NCBI GenBank assembly: GCA_029556615.1
Contig: JAKQDD010000176.1
Span: 186,001-250,000 of the forward strand
Reading direction: 5' to 3'
Length of the DNA stretch: 64,000 nt
Source of the DNA: Verrucomicrobiota bacterium
GTDB taxonomy: Bacteria > Verrucomicrobiota > Verrucomicrobiia > Limisphaerales > J093
Shown: piece after piece, positions 8,592 through 25,966 of the stretch
Position numbering within the stretch: the stretch's first letter is position 1
Layout of the letters: every line of letters begins with the position of its first letter
Notes under the pieces: generated by a model
What the model saw: only the letters and a program-made list of their open reading frames with translations
Told to the model about the DNA's origin: nothing
The model's database searches: none
Position numbers and translations under genes: made by a program

Positions 8592-9477
8592 GCATCGCGG
8601 CGCAGGCGAACGGGAGGTTGGCCAGGAGGACCAATCGGCCCTGGAACCCCAGTTCGCCGGCGACCGTCGAGAGGTCCTTCCACTTGGCCTGGAGCTCGGC
8701 GAACTGCCAGGTGCCGAGGGGGCCGAGGATCTCGACGAGGTGCCCATAGACTCGCCAGGCACTGTAGGCCTGGAAGATGATCACCGGGAGGTACACGAGT
8801 GCCATGAACCAGGCCAGCCTGAGGAAATGCGCCCAGGCGAGCCGCCGGCTGCCTTCGAGGGCGGCCCAGAATCCCAGGCCGCGGTCGGCGGCCAGGGGCA
8901 GGCTGAACGCCCAGAGGATCTTGAGGACAAGGCCCGGCATGAGGAAGACCATGAGACCGACCTCGCTGACGAACTCGGTGACTGCCCAGACCAGGAGCAG
9001 CGTGGGGAAGGCAGGCCCGAAGCCGGCGAACAGATCGGCAAGAGTTGCCGGCTGTCCCCGAATGAACCGCAGGTAGAGGCGGATGAGGCCGCCGTGGAGC
9101 GCACCGCCCATGGCGATTGTGAGAACGGCGCCCAGCGCGCTGAGCGATCCGAAAGTCAGAACCGACCAGACCAGGAACGTCGCGGCGGTCAACGGCAGGA
9201 AGTGCCGGCCGAGGAGCATCCAGGCCTGGCCCAGGGTGCGGCTGATGGCGAGGGTTGCCGGAGGGGGGGGGGGAGCGGGCCGGGGCCAGGCGTTGTCCAG
9301 GTCCTGCGCGAACTCGGGGAAGGCGGCGAGCGGCGTCCACTCGGTCGAGCCTTCCGGCTGGATCAAGGTTTCCCGGTTGGCGCGATGATCGCGGATCCAC
9401 TCGCGGAGCTCCTCCGCGGGGACCGGGCCATACTGCCGGCCGTCACCGCCGATCATCGTGAACATGAACGAAGTCAT
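8521..9477 (-). CDS. GYF-domain (DUF4339) multi-pass membrane protein
   Basis: 318 residues. Residues 4-55 form a GYF_2/DUF4339 domain (GGDGRQYGPVPAEELREWI ... STEWTPL), usually a protein-interaction module. A Pro-rich linker with a run of prolines follows at about 66-73. Then come four to six hydrophobic helices with Gly-rich turns, resembling 'glycerophosphoryl diester phosphodiesterase membrane-like' or DUF975-type membrane regions. Function unknown. The ATG at 9477 abuts element copy C and has no clear Shine-Dalgarno sequence. The 3' end overlaps mutY by 71 bases on opposite strands, in different reading frames. Confidence 0.75.
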   Translation of the reverse strand: MTSFMFTMIGGDGRQYGPVPAEELREWIRDHRANRETLIQPEGSTEWTPLAAFPEFAQDLDNAWPRPAPPPPPATLAISRTLGQAWMLLGRHFLPLTAATFLVWSVLTFGSLSALGAVLTIAMGGALHGGLIRLYLRFIRGQPATLADLFAGFGPAFPTLLLVWAVTEFVSEVGLMVFLMPGLVLKILWAFSLPLAADRGLGFWAALEGSRRLAWAHFLRLAWFMALVYLPVIIFQAYSAWRVYGHLVEILGPLGTWQFAELQAKWKDLSTVAGELGFQGRLVLLANLPFACAAMLSAYENLLGRQTSAAERSDDGRR

Positions 9478-9483
9478 GGGCAG

Positions 9484-9662
9484 GCGAGGCGCCGCCTCAG
9501 ATCCAGTCGAGTCCCCAGGCCCATGAACACCCGGCTCTGCCTGCCCATCCCATTCTCCGCGCCTCGCTAATGTAGAGTCCTCGGAGGCAGGGGGGCGGGT
9601 TTGAAACCGGAGGAGCCAGACTTGACCTGTTGAGCGCAGATTCCATAAGTCGAGGACTCTAG
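9484..9662 (-). repeat. Dispersed inverted-repeat element, copy C (reverse orientation)
   Basis: Reverse complement of the A/D orientation. It starts GCGAGGCGCCGCCTCAG (9484-9500), holds the inner arms CGCGCCTCGCTAATGTAGAG (9558-9577), and ends AAGTCGAGGACTCTAG (9647-9662). It occupies the whole spacer between the GYF gene and the LOG-family gene. Its left terminus provides the TAG stop of the latter. Confidence 0.88.
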
Positions 9663-10702
9663 AGGCTGTTGAGCCGGTCGATGAGCTGGCGAAGCCGGCC
9701 GTAGGACTTCCGGTCGAAGCCGAGGGCGACCCGGGGCAGGTCGACGCAGTCCTCGTCCTCGCGCTCCTCGTCGGTGGCGTCGATCCGGCGTGCGGGGGAG
9801 CCGGCGAGGAGGTCGGCGAAGTCCTCGTTGAGCGCAGTGATGGCGGTGGGCGCGGGAGGGTGCTTTAGGCGGATGACGAGCAGGCCGTCGACGAACCGGC
9901 TCGAATGGTAGTTGCGGTAGAACCGGGTGATGATCCTCACGGCTTCCTCGACGCTATCTGTGATTTGATAGAGGTGGAGGTCTTCCTCGGAGATGAGCTC
10001 GTTGCGGAGCAGGTGCTCGCGGAGGTGCTTATCCCAGGTTTTCCAGTACGTGCCGCCGGGTTTGTCGACGAGCACCAGGGGCATGATCTGGCTCTTGCCG
10101 GTTTGCATGAGGGTGAGGGCCTCATAGCCCTCGTCCAAGGTCCCGAAACCGCCCGGGAACAGGGCCAGGGCATCCGAATGCCGGATGAAGACGAGTTTGC
10201 GGGTGAAGAAGTATTTGAAGGTGAGGAGCTTTCGGTCGCGTTGGATGACGGGATTGGCGGATTGCTCCCACGGGAGGCGGATGTTGACGCCGAAGCTGTT
10301 CTCGGGTCCGGCCCCTTCGTGGCCGGCCTGCATGATGCCGGGGCCGGCGCCGGTGATGACCATGAAGCCGGCCGCCGTCATCCGGCGTCCGAATTCGATC
10401 GCCTGCTGGTATTCGACCCGGTCGGGCTTGAGTCGGGCCGATCCGAAAAGGGTGACTTTGCGCCGGTTGGCGTAGGGAGCGAAGACGTGGAAAGCCTGGC
10501 GGAGCTCCCGCACGGCCGTTTGGATGACGCGGACATCGCCCCGGTGTTCGACGTCGCGGAGGAGCCGGAGGGCGGTCTCGATGATGTCCTCGACAAGGTC
10601 GGCGTTGTGGCGGCTGGGCACCAGGGCCGTGAGCTCCCGGACGCGGCGTTGGATCTCGGGTGAGGTCGCGGCGCCGCCGGCATGGGACTTCGACTTGCGC
10701 AT
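9659..10702 (-). CDS. LOG-family protein (TIGR00730-like nucleotide/cytokinin-riboside phosphoribohydrolase fold)
   Basis: 347 residues from ATG 10702; the frame is open 74 codons further upstream without family similarity. The Rossmann-like core runs about 83-260. It contains GAGPGIM (118-124) and the signature PGGFGTLDE (183-191), with the conserved E191. Proteins with this motif cleave N-glycosidic bonds in nucleoside monophosphates and are often mis-named lysine decarboxylases. The extra N-terminal helical region (residues 15-80) and the extended C-terminus with an acidic DEEREDEDCVD stretch place it in the long subgroup. The stop codon lies inside element copy C. Confidence 0.85.
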   Translation of the reverse strand: MRKSKSHAGGAATSPEIQRRVRELTALVPSRHNADLVEDIIETALRLLRDVEHRGDVRVIQTAVRELRQAFHVFAPYANRRKVTLFGSARLKPDRVEYQQAIEFGRRMTAAGFMVITGAGPGIMQAGHEGAGPENSFGVNIRLPWEQSANPVIQRDRKLLTFKYFFTRKLVFIRHSDALALFPGGFGTLDEGYEALTLMQTGKSQIMPLVLVDKPGGTYWKTWDKHLREHLLRNELISEEDLHLYQITDSVEEAVRIITRFYRNYHSSRFVDGLLVIRLKHPPAPTAITALNEDFADLLAGSPARRIDATDEEREDEDCVDLPRVALGFDRKSYGRLRQLIDRLNSL

Positions 10703-10819
10703 GCCGGCAGAGTAAGGGCTCGGCCTGAAGAAGCAATGGTGCGCTGCGAGGCGCGGTCGAAGAGCAGGCTTGACTTGCCCGCACGCCGGCCGGCGATCCG
10801 TGGGGCAGCAGATGCTGCA

Positions 10820-11107
10820 TGTCGATCCCGCCATGGAATCAGCGGTCCGCGCTGGCTTCCCGGATTGCTGATCACCAGGTGCAGGTCGATCCGGCCCCGC
10901 GCGCATTCCGCGGCCTGCGCGCACTCCTTGTATTCCCGGGCCTGTGCGGCCAACCGCGAGCAGTCCCGCGCAACGGGGCCCGGCCAGGGAAACGACTCGA
11001 GGTCAGACCGCGCGCGTGCCCCGGCCAACGCGAGGTGTTTGACCGGGCGCCTGATGCGCCAACGCGGCCAACACCCGTTCGGGGGAGGTCACGGTGCGGG
11101 AGGTCAT
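10820..11107 (-). pseudogene. Degraded uroporphyrinogen-decarboxylase-like (URO-D) gene remnant
   Basis: ATG 11107 overlaps the TGA of the upstream GH28-like gene in an ATGA junction. The first 34 codons read MTSRTVTSPERVLAALAHQ, very like the MTxRERVLxALxH start of URO-D-type methyltransferases, then stop at 11003. From about 11004 another frame reads DLESFPWPGPVARDCSRLA, which resembles a segment normally near residue 100 of that family. It decays within about 60 codons. This looks like a gene with an internal deletion plus loss of the 3' part. The remaining 120 bases up to the LOG gene show nothing I can assign. Confidence 0.55.
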
Positions 11108-12522
11108 GGTGTCACCGACTGCTGCCGGCGAGCAGGTTCGACCCGGCAATCCACCGCGACCGCCGCGGTGACGATGGGATTCGTGACGCCGGGCACCTGG
11201 GGGAACCGGAGGTTGTCGAGGGTCAATGTTCCGATCCGCTCGGCGTGGACCACGGGCCGTGTGTCCTCGCGGGCAAGGCTCAATCGGACGTCCTCGAGGG
11301 TGAGGCGCGCGACGTGGCGCGCGTAGAGGCCCCAGGCCGGCAGCGGACGGGCGTCCACTCCGGGGCCCTTGACCGCCTGACCCGGCTCCCACGGCTTGCC
11401 GCCGCCGGTGAATTCCGCCTGCACGTTGCGCAGGACCACGTTCGTGATCGGCTCGTCCGCCCAACTCTCGACCGAGAGCGCCGAGCGATACACGCCGGTC
11501 GCCGTCAGGCCGCTCACGGTGATGTTGCCGACCGTGTTGCCGGGCTTGGTCCACACCGTCACGGGAGAAGCGACGTGTACCATGACGTTATTGGCGAGCA
11601 ACACATCGTCGAGCAGTCCGCGCGTCGCGTCCCACGCGCCGGGTTGGAGGATGACGCCCGAGAGCATGTTCGTGCGCCGGCGCTCGCCCGAGGTGCGGTG
11701 CGGTTGCTCGCCTGGACCGCGGAACACGTTGTTGGCGATGGTCAGCCGCGTGGCGGGGCCGATGAGCCGGATGCCGTTGCACGAGGAGTTGATCAGGCAA
11801 CCTTCAATCACCGTGTTGTTCCAGTACCGGCCCGCGATGGCGTCGTCGCCGGTCTGGAACTGGCAACCCAGGATGCTCACGCGGTGGCACCAGCGGTCGG
11901 GCGCGCCCCGCCAGTGAATGCCGTCCCAGCCGCCGACGAACTTCACGTTGCGGAACTCGACGTCATCGCTGACCTGGAAGAAGACCGCGTAGTTCGCCGC
12001 ATCGCGGAAGGTCAGGTCGCGCACCGCGAGCCGACGGCTGTTGACGAAGACCAGCGTGTGCGGCCCGCGCATCCGCTCCTCGCCCGTCGGGTCATAGACC
12101 TTGTTGCCGTCCAGGACCCCCGGTCCCGCGAGCACGACGTCCTCGACGTTCTCGCCAAGCACCAGGGCGCGGTGCCACTTGCCCCACTTCGCCTCCGGCA
12201 GATTCTCCGGCACCGCCGGCTGACGGTATTCGTTGAGGTTCGTGGTGCCGACGAGCGCCGCGCCGGCCTCGAACCCCAGCGCCACCTTGCTGCGCAGGTG
12301 AATCGTGCCGGAGAGGTAACGCCCCGGCGGAAAGACCACCTGCCCGCCGCCGGCGTCGCGGCAGGCGTCGAGTGCGGCCTGGATCGCGGCGGTGTCCGGG
12401 GTGACGCCGTCCCCCTTCGCCCCATGCGCGCGCACGTCCATGCTGGCGGCTGACGCCTGCGCCCAGCCTCCGGCCAGACACCCGGCCAGCACCAGGGAAA
12501 CGGAACCGCAAGTCGATCGCAT
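11104..12522 (-). CDS. Secreted GH28-like (polygalacturonase-fold) right-handed beta-helix protein
   Basis: 472 residues from ATG 12522. A signal sequence with a possible lipobox (LVLAGC, residues 10-15) is followed by the pectate-lyase/GH28 entry motif DVRAHGAKGDGVTPDTAAI (29-47). Beta-helix turns fill the rest. The GH28 acid positions are recognisable as GWDGIHW (D200) and GDDAIA (D226, D227), but the third family motif, a GHG with the essential histidine, is replaced by SCNGIRL (247-253). It may act on a plant-type polysaccharide with altered chemistry, or be a binding protein. It is followed, with stop-start overlap, by the URO-D-like remnant. Confidence 0.75.
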   Translation of the reverse strand: MRSTCGSVSLVLAGCLAGGWAQASAASMDVRAHGAKGDGVTPDTAAIQAALDACRDAGGGQVVFPPGRYLSGTIHLRSKVALGFEAGAALVGTTNLNEYRQPAVPENLPEAKWGKWHRALVLGENVEDVVLAGPGVLDGNKVYDPTGEERMRGPHTLVFVNSRRLAVRDLTFRDAANYAVFFQVSDDVEFRNVKFVGGWDGIHWRGAPDRWCHRVSILGCQFQTGDDAIAGRYWNNTVIEGCLINSSCNGIRLIGPATRLTIANNVFRGPGEQPHRTSGERRRTNMLSGVILQPGAWDATRGLLDDVLLANNVMVHVASPVTVWTKPGNTVGNITVSGLTATGVYRSALSVESWADEPITNVVLRNVQAEFTGGGKPWEPGQAVKGPGVDARPLPAWGLYARHVARLTLEDVRLSLAREDTRPVVHAERIGTLTLDNLRFPQVPGVTNPIVTAAVAVDCRVEPARRQQSVTP

Positions 12523-12596
12523 GCCTGGATCGTAGCGGTAGCGCCGATGGAAGACAAACAGGCAGCGCGCGGGTCCGGAAAGTATCGACAAAAGCA

Positions 12597-12625
12597 TTGA
12601 CAGATTCTTCGGGTGTGGGTAGTGT
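12597..12625 (+). promoter_or_regulatory. Strong candidate promoter for tRNA-Thr/tuf transcription unit
   Basis: A perfect -35 TTGACA (12597-12602), a 17-base spacer, and TAGTGT (12620-12625), which keeps T, A and the final T of the -10 consensus. It lies 124 bases upstream of tRNA-Thr in the divergent gap after the GH28-like gene. It is the best promoter match ahead of the ribosomal block. Confidence 0.6.
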
Positions 12626-12748
12626 TCGTCGCTCAAATTGACTGGGAAATGCTGGAAACTGTTGGCCCCCTGGGTGATGGATCGGAGGCAGAGAGGGGGA
12701 CAGGAGTTTTGCCGTTTGGTGGGATGATTTTGGGGCCGATTGGCCGTC

Positions 12749-12824
<76 letters not shown>

Positions 12825-12866
12825 GTTGTGTGAGTTGATGAAACAACAATAACCGCAGGAATCGCA

Positions 12867-14057
<1,191 letters not shown>

Positions 14058-14148
14058 CGGAGAAGCCAGTGGATTTTGGGGCGGGAGACGGCGAGAGCGG
14101 CTCCCGCTCCGGTCGGCGGACCGTCAGGAGCGGCGGCGCGGCGGCATA

Positions 14149-14223
14149 GGGCGGTAGCTCAATTGGTAGAGTAGCGGTCTCCAAAACCGTCGGTTGGGGG
14201 TTCGAGTCCCTCCCGCCCTGCCA
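14149..14223 (+). tRNA. tRNA-Trp (anticodon CCA), CCA tail encoded
   Basis: The acceptor AGGGCGG pairs with CCGCCCT. The anticodon loop CTCCAAA carries anticodon CCA inside stem GCGGT/ACCGT. The T-arm is GGGGGTTCGAGTCCCTC-like. The discriminator G (14220) is followed by an encoded CCA. tRNA-Trp upstream of secE is a widely conserved arrangement. Confidence 0.94.
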
Positions 14224-14239
14224 GCCGGGCCAACCCAGT

Positions 14240-14325
14240 GGAGGGGTGGCAGAGCGGTCGAATGCGGCGGTCTTGAAAACCGTTGGGGTGTTACACCCCC
14301 GGGGGTTCGAATCCCTCCCCCTCCG
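14240..14325 (+). tRNA. tRNA-Ser (anticodon TGA), no encoded CCA
   Basis: A class II tRNA of 86 bases. The acceptor GGAGGGG pairs with CCCCTCC. The anticodon loop CTTGAAA gives TGA. A long variable arm folds around GGGGTGTTACACCCC, and the T-loop is TTCGAAT. After the discriminator G the sequence is CGCCA, so CCA is not directly encoded. It sits between tRNA-Trp and secE, with only 17 bases to the secE start. Confidence 0.93.
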
Positions 14326-14342
14326 CGCCAGTCAGGACAACC

Positions 14343-14609
14343 ATGAACGAATTGGTCAAGATCGGGATCTGGGTGGTGATCATTGGTGGCGTCTTCGCCT
14401 ATCTCTGGCGCAAGGGGCACCTGATGAAGCTCTCCACGTATGTGGCCGAGACCCGGGAGGAGCTCCGGAAGTGCACCTGGCCGACCCGGGAGGAGCTCAC
14501 CGGGTCGACGATCGTCGTCCTGATCAGCACGACCCTTCTGAGCCTCTTTATCATCGGGTCGGACTTCTTCATTTTGAAGCTTGTTCGCAGCATCCTGCCA
14601 CGGCTTTAG
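14343..14609 (+). CDS. secE: Preprotein translocase subunit SecE
   Basis: 88 residues from ATG 14343, preceded by AGGA at a suitable distance just after tRNA-Ser. An extra N-terminal hydrophobic segment (about 5-23, VKIGIWVVIIGGVFAYLW) precedes the conserved SecE core: an amphipathic helix with EELRKCTWPTREEL (about 38-51) and the C-terminal membrane helix IVVLISTTLLSLFIIGSDFF. SecE clamps SecY, which is encoded at 38.3 kb. It lies in the usual tRNA-Trp/secE/nusG order. Confidence 0.92.
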   Translation: MNELVKIGIWVVIIGGVFAYLWRKGHLMKLSTYVAETREELRKCTWPTREELTGSTIVVLISTTLLSLFIIGSDFFILKLVRSILPRL

Positions 14610-14646
14610 GCACGCGCCTGTTGTCCATCGCCGCCCCTCCCCCCCC

Positions 14647-15195
14647 ATGAAGAGCCAGTGGTTCGTCCTCCACACGCTTTCCGGCCAGGAACTGAAGGTC
14701 AAGGAGAGCATCGAGAAGCGGGTGAAAGCCGAGGAGATGGGGGAGTTCATCGAGGAAGTGCTGGTGCCGATGGAGCGCGTGGCCGAGGTGCGGGGCGGGA
14801 AGAAGTCGGTGACCACGCGCAAACTCTACCCGGGCTATGTTTTCATCCGGATGCTCCTGCTTGACGAGAACCAGCGGATCATCGAGCGGCCCTGGTATTT
14901 CATCCGCGACACGCAGGGGATTATCGGCTTCGTGGGGGGGGATCGACCCGTGCCGACGCCGCAGGAGGAGATCGATTCGATCAAGATGCAGATTTCGGAG
15001 TCGGAGGACACGGAGCGGCCGAAAGTGAGCTACGACGTCGGCGAGACGGTCAAGATCAACGACGGTCCGTTCCTGAATTTCAGCGGTGTCATCGAGGAGC
15101 TGGACCCGAGTCGCGGGAAGCTCAAGGTCACTGTGAACATCTTCGGCCGCAGCACCCCGGTCGAGCTCGAGTACTGGCAGGTCGAGAAGGCGTAG
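14647..15195 (+). CDS. nusG: Transcription termination/antitermination factor NusG
   Basis: 182 residues from ATG 14647. The NGN domain begins QWFVLHTLSGQELKVKESI and includes LYPGYVFIRM. The C-terminal KOW domain contains VKINDGPFLNFSGVIEELD. NusG binds RNA polymerase and couples it to Rho or to ribosomal protein S10. It follows secE by 37 bases and precedes rplK by 9. Confidence 0.96.
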   Translation: MKSQWFVLHTLSGQELKVKESIEKRVKAEEMGEFIEEVLVPMERVAEVRGGKKSVTTRKLYPGYVFIRMLLLDENQRIIERPWYFIRDTQGIIGFVGGDRPVPTPQEEIDSIKMQISESEDTERPKVSYDVGETVKINDGPFLNFSGVIEELDPSRGKLKVTVNIFGRSTPVELEYWQVEKA

Positions 15196-15204
15196 GCAGT
15201 TCTT

Positions 15205-15630
15205 ATGGCAAAGAAAGTCACCGGCATCATCAAGCTGCAGATTCCCGCCGGGCAGGCGAACCCGGCGCCGCCCGTGGGGCCCGCGCTGGGTCAGCACGGC
15301 GTCAACATCATGGGGTTCTGCAAGGAATTCAACGCGGCCACCCGCGACCAGGCGGGCATGATCACCCCGGTGGTGATCACCGTCTACCAGGACAAGTCGT
15401 TCACCTTCATCACCAAGTCGCCCCCGGCCTCGGTCCTGCTGAAGAAGGCCGCGGGGATCGCCTCGGGCTCGAAGACGCCCAACAAGGAGAAGGTGGGGAA
15501 GGTCACCCGGAAGCAGGTGATGGAGATTGTGAAACTGAAGGCGAAGGACCTCAACGCTGAGAACCCGGAGGCGGCGCTGCGCGTGATTGCCGGCACCGCC
15601 CGCAGCATGGGGATCGACGTCATCGACTGA
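15205..15630 (+). CDS. rplK: 50S ribosomal protein L11
   Basis: 141 residues, standard length. The conserved N-terminal [32 protein letters not shown] and C-terminal [10 protein letters not shown] are present. L11 binds the GTPase centre of 23S rRNA together with the L10-L7/L12 stalk, whose genes follow. It is in the L11 operon order with rplA. Confidence 0.97.
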   Translation: MAKKVTGIIKLQIPAGQANPAPPVGPALGQHGVNIMGFCKEFNAATRDQAGMITPVVITVYQDKSFTFITKSPPASVLLKKAAGIASGSKTPNKEKVGKVTRKQVMEIVKLKAKDLNAENPEAALRVIAGTARSMGIDVID

Positions 15631-15682
15631 AGAACCCACGACCGCGGGAGAGCCAACGCTCGTTCGCACCGCAACCCGTACC

Positions 15683-16387
15683 ATGGCGAAGAAAAGCAGC
15701 AAACGATACCGCAAAGCCCAGCAGCTGGTTGACGCCGCGAAGAGCTATCCGCTCGGCACGGCTGTCGAGATGCTCGGCAAGTTCCCGCGTGCCAAATTCA
15801 ACGAGACGGTGGATCTGGCCTTCCACCTGGGGGTGGATCCCAAGCAATCGGACCAGATGGTCCGGGGCACGGTCCCGCTGCCGCACGGGAGCGGCAAGGT
15901 GGTGCGCGTGCTGGTGTTCGCGAAGCCGGGCGCCGCGGCTGAGGCGGCCCGGGCGGCGGGCGCGGAGCACGTGGGTTTCGAGGAACTGATCAAGCAATGC
16001 CAGGAGGGGTGGTCGGACTTCGACGTGGCGGTGGCAACCCCGGAGGCGATGGCGGAGGTCCGGAAGCTGGGCAAGGTGCTCGGGCCGCGCGGGCTCATGC
16101 CGAACCCGAAGACCGGCACGGTCACGGAAGACACGGCCAAGGCGGTGCGGGAAGTGAAGGCCGGCCGGGTCGAATTCAAGATTGACAAGGCGGGGAACAT
16201 CCACGTGCCGGTTGGGAAGATGGCGTTCACCGCCACCCAGATCGCCGAGAACGCGCGGGCCGTGATCGAAGCCGTGATCAAGGCCCGTCCGGCCAGCGTG
16301 CGGGGGACGTATTTGATGAGCTGCACGCTTTCAAGCACCATGAGCCCTCCCGTCCGGCTCGACGTGCGGGAATTCCAGGCCGCCTGA
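15683..16387 (+). CDS. rplA: 50S ribosomal protein L1
   Basis: 234 residues from ATG 15683 (MAKKSSKRYRKAQQ); the frame extends 32 codons upstream without L1 similarity. Conserved segments include GTVPLPHGSGK and LGPRGLMPNPKTGTV. L1 shapes the E-site stalk, and in other bacteria it autoregulates this operon by binding its mRNA; no such site is obvious here. Confidence 0.96.
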   Translation: MAKKSSKRYRKAQQLVDAAKSYPLGTAVEMLGKFPRAKFNETVDLAFHLGVDPKQSDQMVRGTVPLPHGSGKVVRVLVFAKPGAAAEAARAAGAEHVGFEELIKQCQEGWSDFDVAVATPEAMAEVRKLGKVLGPRGLMPNPKTGTVTEDTAKAVREVKAGRVEFKIDKAGNIHVPVGKMAFTATQIAENARAVIEAVIKARPASVRGTYLMSCTLSSTMSPPVRLDVREFQAA

Positions 16388-16403
16388 ACCCGAGGAACCG
16401 ACC

Positions 16404-16931
16404 ATGCGCGCTGAAAAGAAATCGCTGACGCGGGACTATGTGGCCCGTTTGAACGCCTCCCCGTTCTTCCTGGTGGTGGATTACCAGGGGTTGAACGTGG
16501 TGCAATTCACCGAACTGCGCAAGCGCCTGCTCCAGAGCGGGGCGGAGGTGCACGTCGTCAAGAACTCCCTGTTTCGGCGGGCGGTGAAGGACGCCGGACT
16601 GGCGGACTTGGGAGGGGGATTGGCGGGCCAGTTGGCCGCGGTGACCGGGCAGCGGGACGTTTCGGTTGCGGCCAAGGTGCTCAAGAAGTTCGCGGCCGAG
16701 TGCGGCAAGCCGAAGCTGCAATTTGGTTACCTGGGGAGCCAGCGGCTCGAGAAGGAGCAGTTGCTGGTGCTGGCCGACCTGCCGAGCCTCGAGGTTCTGC
16801 GGGGCCAACTGCTGGGTGTCCTCCAGGGGCCGGCGGCGGCCCTGGTTCGGCTGCTGCAGACGCCTGCGGCGCAGTTGGCGCGGGTGTTGCAGGCCCGCGT
16901 GGATTCGGCGGGCGCGCAGCCCGCGGTGTGA
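16404..16931 (+). CDS. rplJ: 50S ribosomal protein L10
   Basis: 175 residues. The N-terminal rRNA-binding domain has FFLVVDYQGLNVVQFTELRK and VVKNSLFRRAVKD. The C-terminal helix that anchors L7/L12 dimers ends in an Ala/Gln-rich stretch. Only 16 bases separate it from rplA, so the long L10 leader used for autoregulation in many bacteria cannot sit directly upstream. The only sizeable spacer in this operon is downstream, before rplL. Confidence 0.95.
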   Translation: MRAEKKSLTRDYVARLNASPFFLVVDYQGLNVVQFTELRKRLLQSGAEVHVVKNSLFRRAVKDAGLADLGGGLAGQLAAVTGQRDVSVAAKVLKKFAAECGKPKLQFGYLGSQRLEKEQLLVLADLPSLEVLRGQLLGVLQGPAAALVRLLQTPAAQLARVLQARVDSAGAQPAV

Positions 16932-16936
16932 GTTTT

Positions 16937-17037
16937 CGCCGGGCCGGCTGTTCCGTTCCGGCGAGTTTGTGTGACGCTAAGCAAAGTAAATCGTCGGCCT
17001 GCAGGCCGTGGGCTCAAACCATCCGTGGCCGCGGATG
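16937..17037 (+). promoter_or_regulatory. Structured rplJ-rplL intergenic region
   Basis: The 131-base spacer holds three inverted repeats: CGCCGG (16937-16942) with CCGGCG (16958-16963); the 12-base palindrome GGCCTGCAGGCC (16996-17007); and CATCCG (17020-17025) with CGGATG (17032-17037). No T-run follows, so a terminator is unlikely. Since there is no room for a leader before rplJ, this may set the higher L7/L12 output by RNA processing or translation control. Inference only. Confidence 0.35.
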
Positions 17038-17062
17038 ACGACGAGACTGAAAGGACCCTAAG

Positions 17063-17452
17063 ATGGCACTGGACAAGGCAAAGATCGTGGAAGAGCTGAG
17101 CAACGCGACGGTGTTGGAGATTGCGGAGCTCGTGAAGGAACTGGAGACGAAGTGGGGCGTGAGCGCCGCCGCCCCGGTGGCGGTTGCGGCCGCCCCTGCG
17201 GCTGGCGCGGCTGCGCAGCCCGCGGCGGAGGCGAAGACCTCCTTTGATGTGATTCTGGCCTCGGTGCCTGCCGACAAGAAGATCGCGGTCATCAAAGCGG
17301 TTCGCGAAGTGAAGGCCGGATTGGGCCTGGCGGAAGCCAAGAAGCTCGTCGAGGAAGCCCCGAAGGCGGTGCTGGAAGGCGCCAACAAGGCCGAGGCGGA
17401 CGCGGCGAAGAAGAAGCTGGAAGACGCCGGAGCCAAGGTCGAATTGAAGTAG
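17063..17452 (+). CDS. rplL: 50S ribosomal protein L7/L12
   Basis: 129 residues. The N-terminal dimerisation domain (about 1-30) reads [20 protein letters not shown]. An Ala/Pro-rich hinge with [17 protein letters not shown] follows. The C-terminal factor-binding domain contains [21 protein letters not shown]. It recruits EF-Tu and EF-G to the ribosome. A TGAAAGG-like ribosome binding site lies ahead of the ATG. Confidence 0.97.
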   Translation: MALDKAKIVEELSNATVLEIAELVKELETKWGVSAAAPVAVAAAPAAGAAAQPAAEAKTSFDVILASVPADKKIAVIKAVREVKAGLGLAEAKKLVEEAPKAVLEGANKAEADAAKKKLEDAGAKVELK

Positions 17453-17463
17453 ATCCCGCCGGC

Positions 17464-17498
17464 GGCCGGGGCGGACGGTTCGAGACCGTGCCCCGGCC
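17464..17498 (+). promoter_or_regulatory. Long hairpin between rplL and rpoB (attenuator or processing site)
   Basis: GGCCGGGGC (17464-17472) pairs perfectly with GCCCCGGCC (17490-17498). Inside, ACGGT (17475-17479) pairs with ACCGT (17485-17489) around a TCGAG loop, leaving a two-base bulge on one side. No T-run follows. It begins 11 bases after the rplL stop, where other bacteria carry the partial attenuator or RNase III site that lowers rpoBC expression relative to rplL. Confidence 0.6.
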
Positions 17499-17635
17499 GG
17501 CCGGAGGGGCTGTGTCGTTGCGGAAACCATCGTCAGCCAGCCTGCCGTTGCGCCCGAGTCGAAGTGCCCGCCATCTCCCGGGAAGCTGGGGGAAGCGGAG
17601 CGTTGTCGTTTGTTCGGATTAGTCGTGGGAGTTGC

Positions 17636-17652
17636 GCCGGCCCAGGGCCGGC
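17636..17652. promoter_or_regulatory. GC palindrome just upstream of rpoB
   Basis: GCCGGCCC, a central A, then GGGCCGGC: a 17-base perfect palindrome ending 18 bases before the rpoB ATG. It could fold next to the ribosome binding site or act as a protein site; nothing in the sequence decides between these. Confidence 0.3.
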
Positions 17653-17670
17653 CCAGTGAGAGAGGACGCC

Positions 17671-21552
<3,882 letters not shown>

Positions 21553-21589
21553 CCTGTGTCCACCGCCGCCGCCACCCGTTCCACGTGAT

Positions 21590-25849
<4,260 letters not shown>

Positions 25850-25871
25850 GCAAAAAAAACGCACTTACCCC

Positions 25872-25899
25872 TTGCATGGTCCACGACCTTTGATAATCT
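25872..25899 (+). promoter_or_regulatory. Candidate promoter for the str operon (rpsL)
   Basis: TTGCAT (25872-25877), 16-base spacer, TAATCT (25894-25899) in the 117-base rpoC-rpsL gap, the most AT-rich spot in the ribosomal block. The transcript would start near 25906, about 60 bases before rpsL. Confidence 0.5.
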
Positions 25900-25966
25900 C
25901 CTCCCTCCGTTTTTACCGCGGCCCGGGGACGGGTGCGCGGCGCGGGAACAACCAGAGCCATTCGCG

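Noticed and set aside
10819..12453. A 544-codon plus-strand frame opposite the GH28-like gene
   Set aside because: Arg/Val/Ala/His-rich translation without motifs; the opposite strand carries a signal peptide and GH28 motifs.
14058..14148. Possible rpmG (L33) between tuf and tRNA-Trp
   Set aside because: No start-to-stop frame with L33 features; only GC-rich hairpin-prone sequence.
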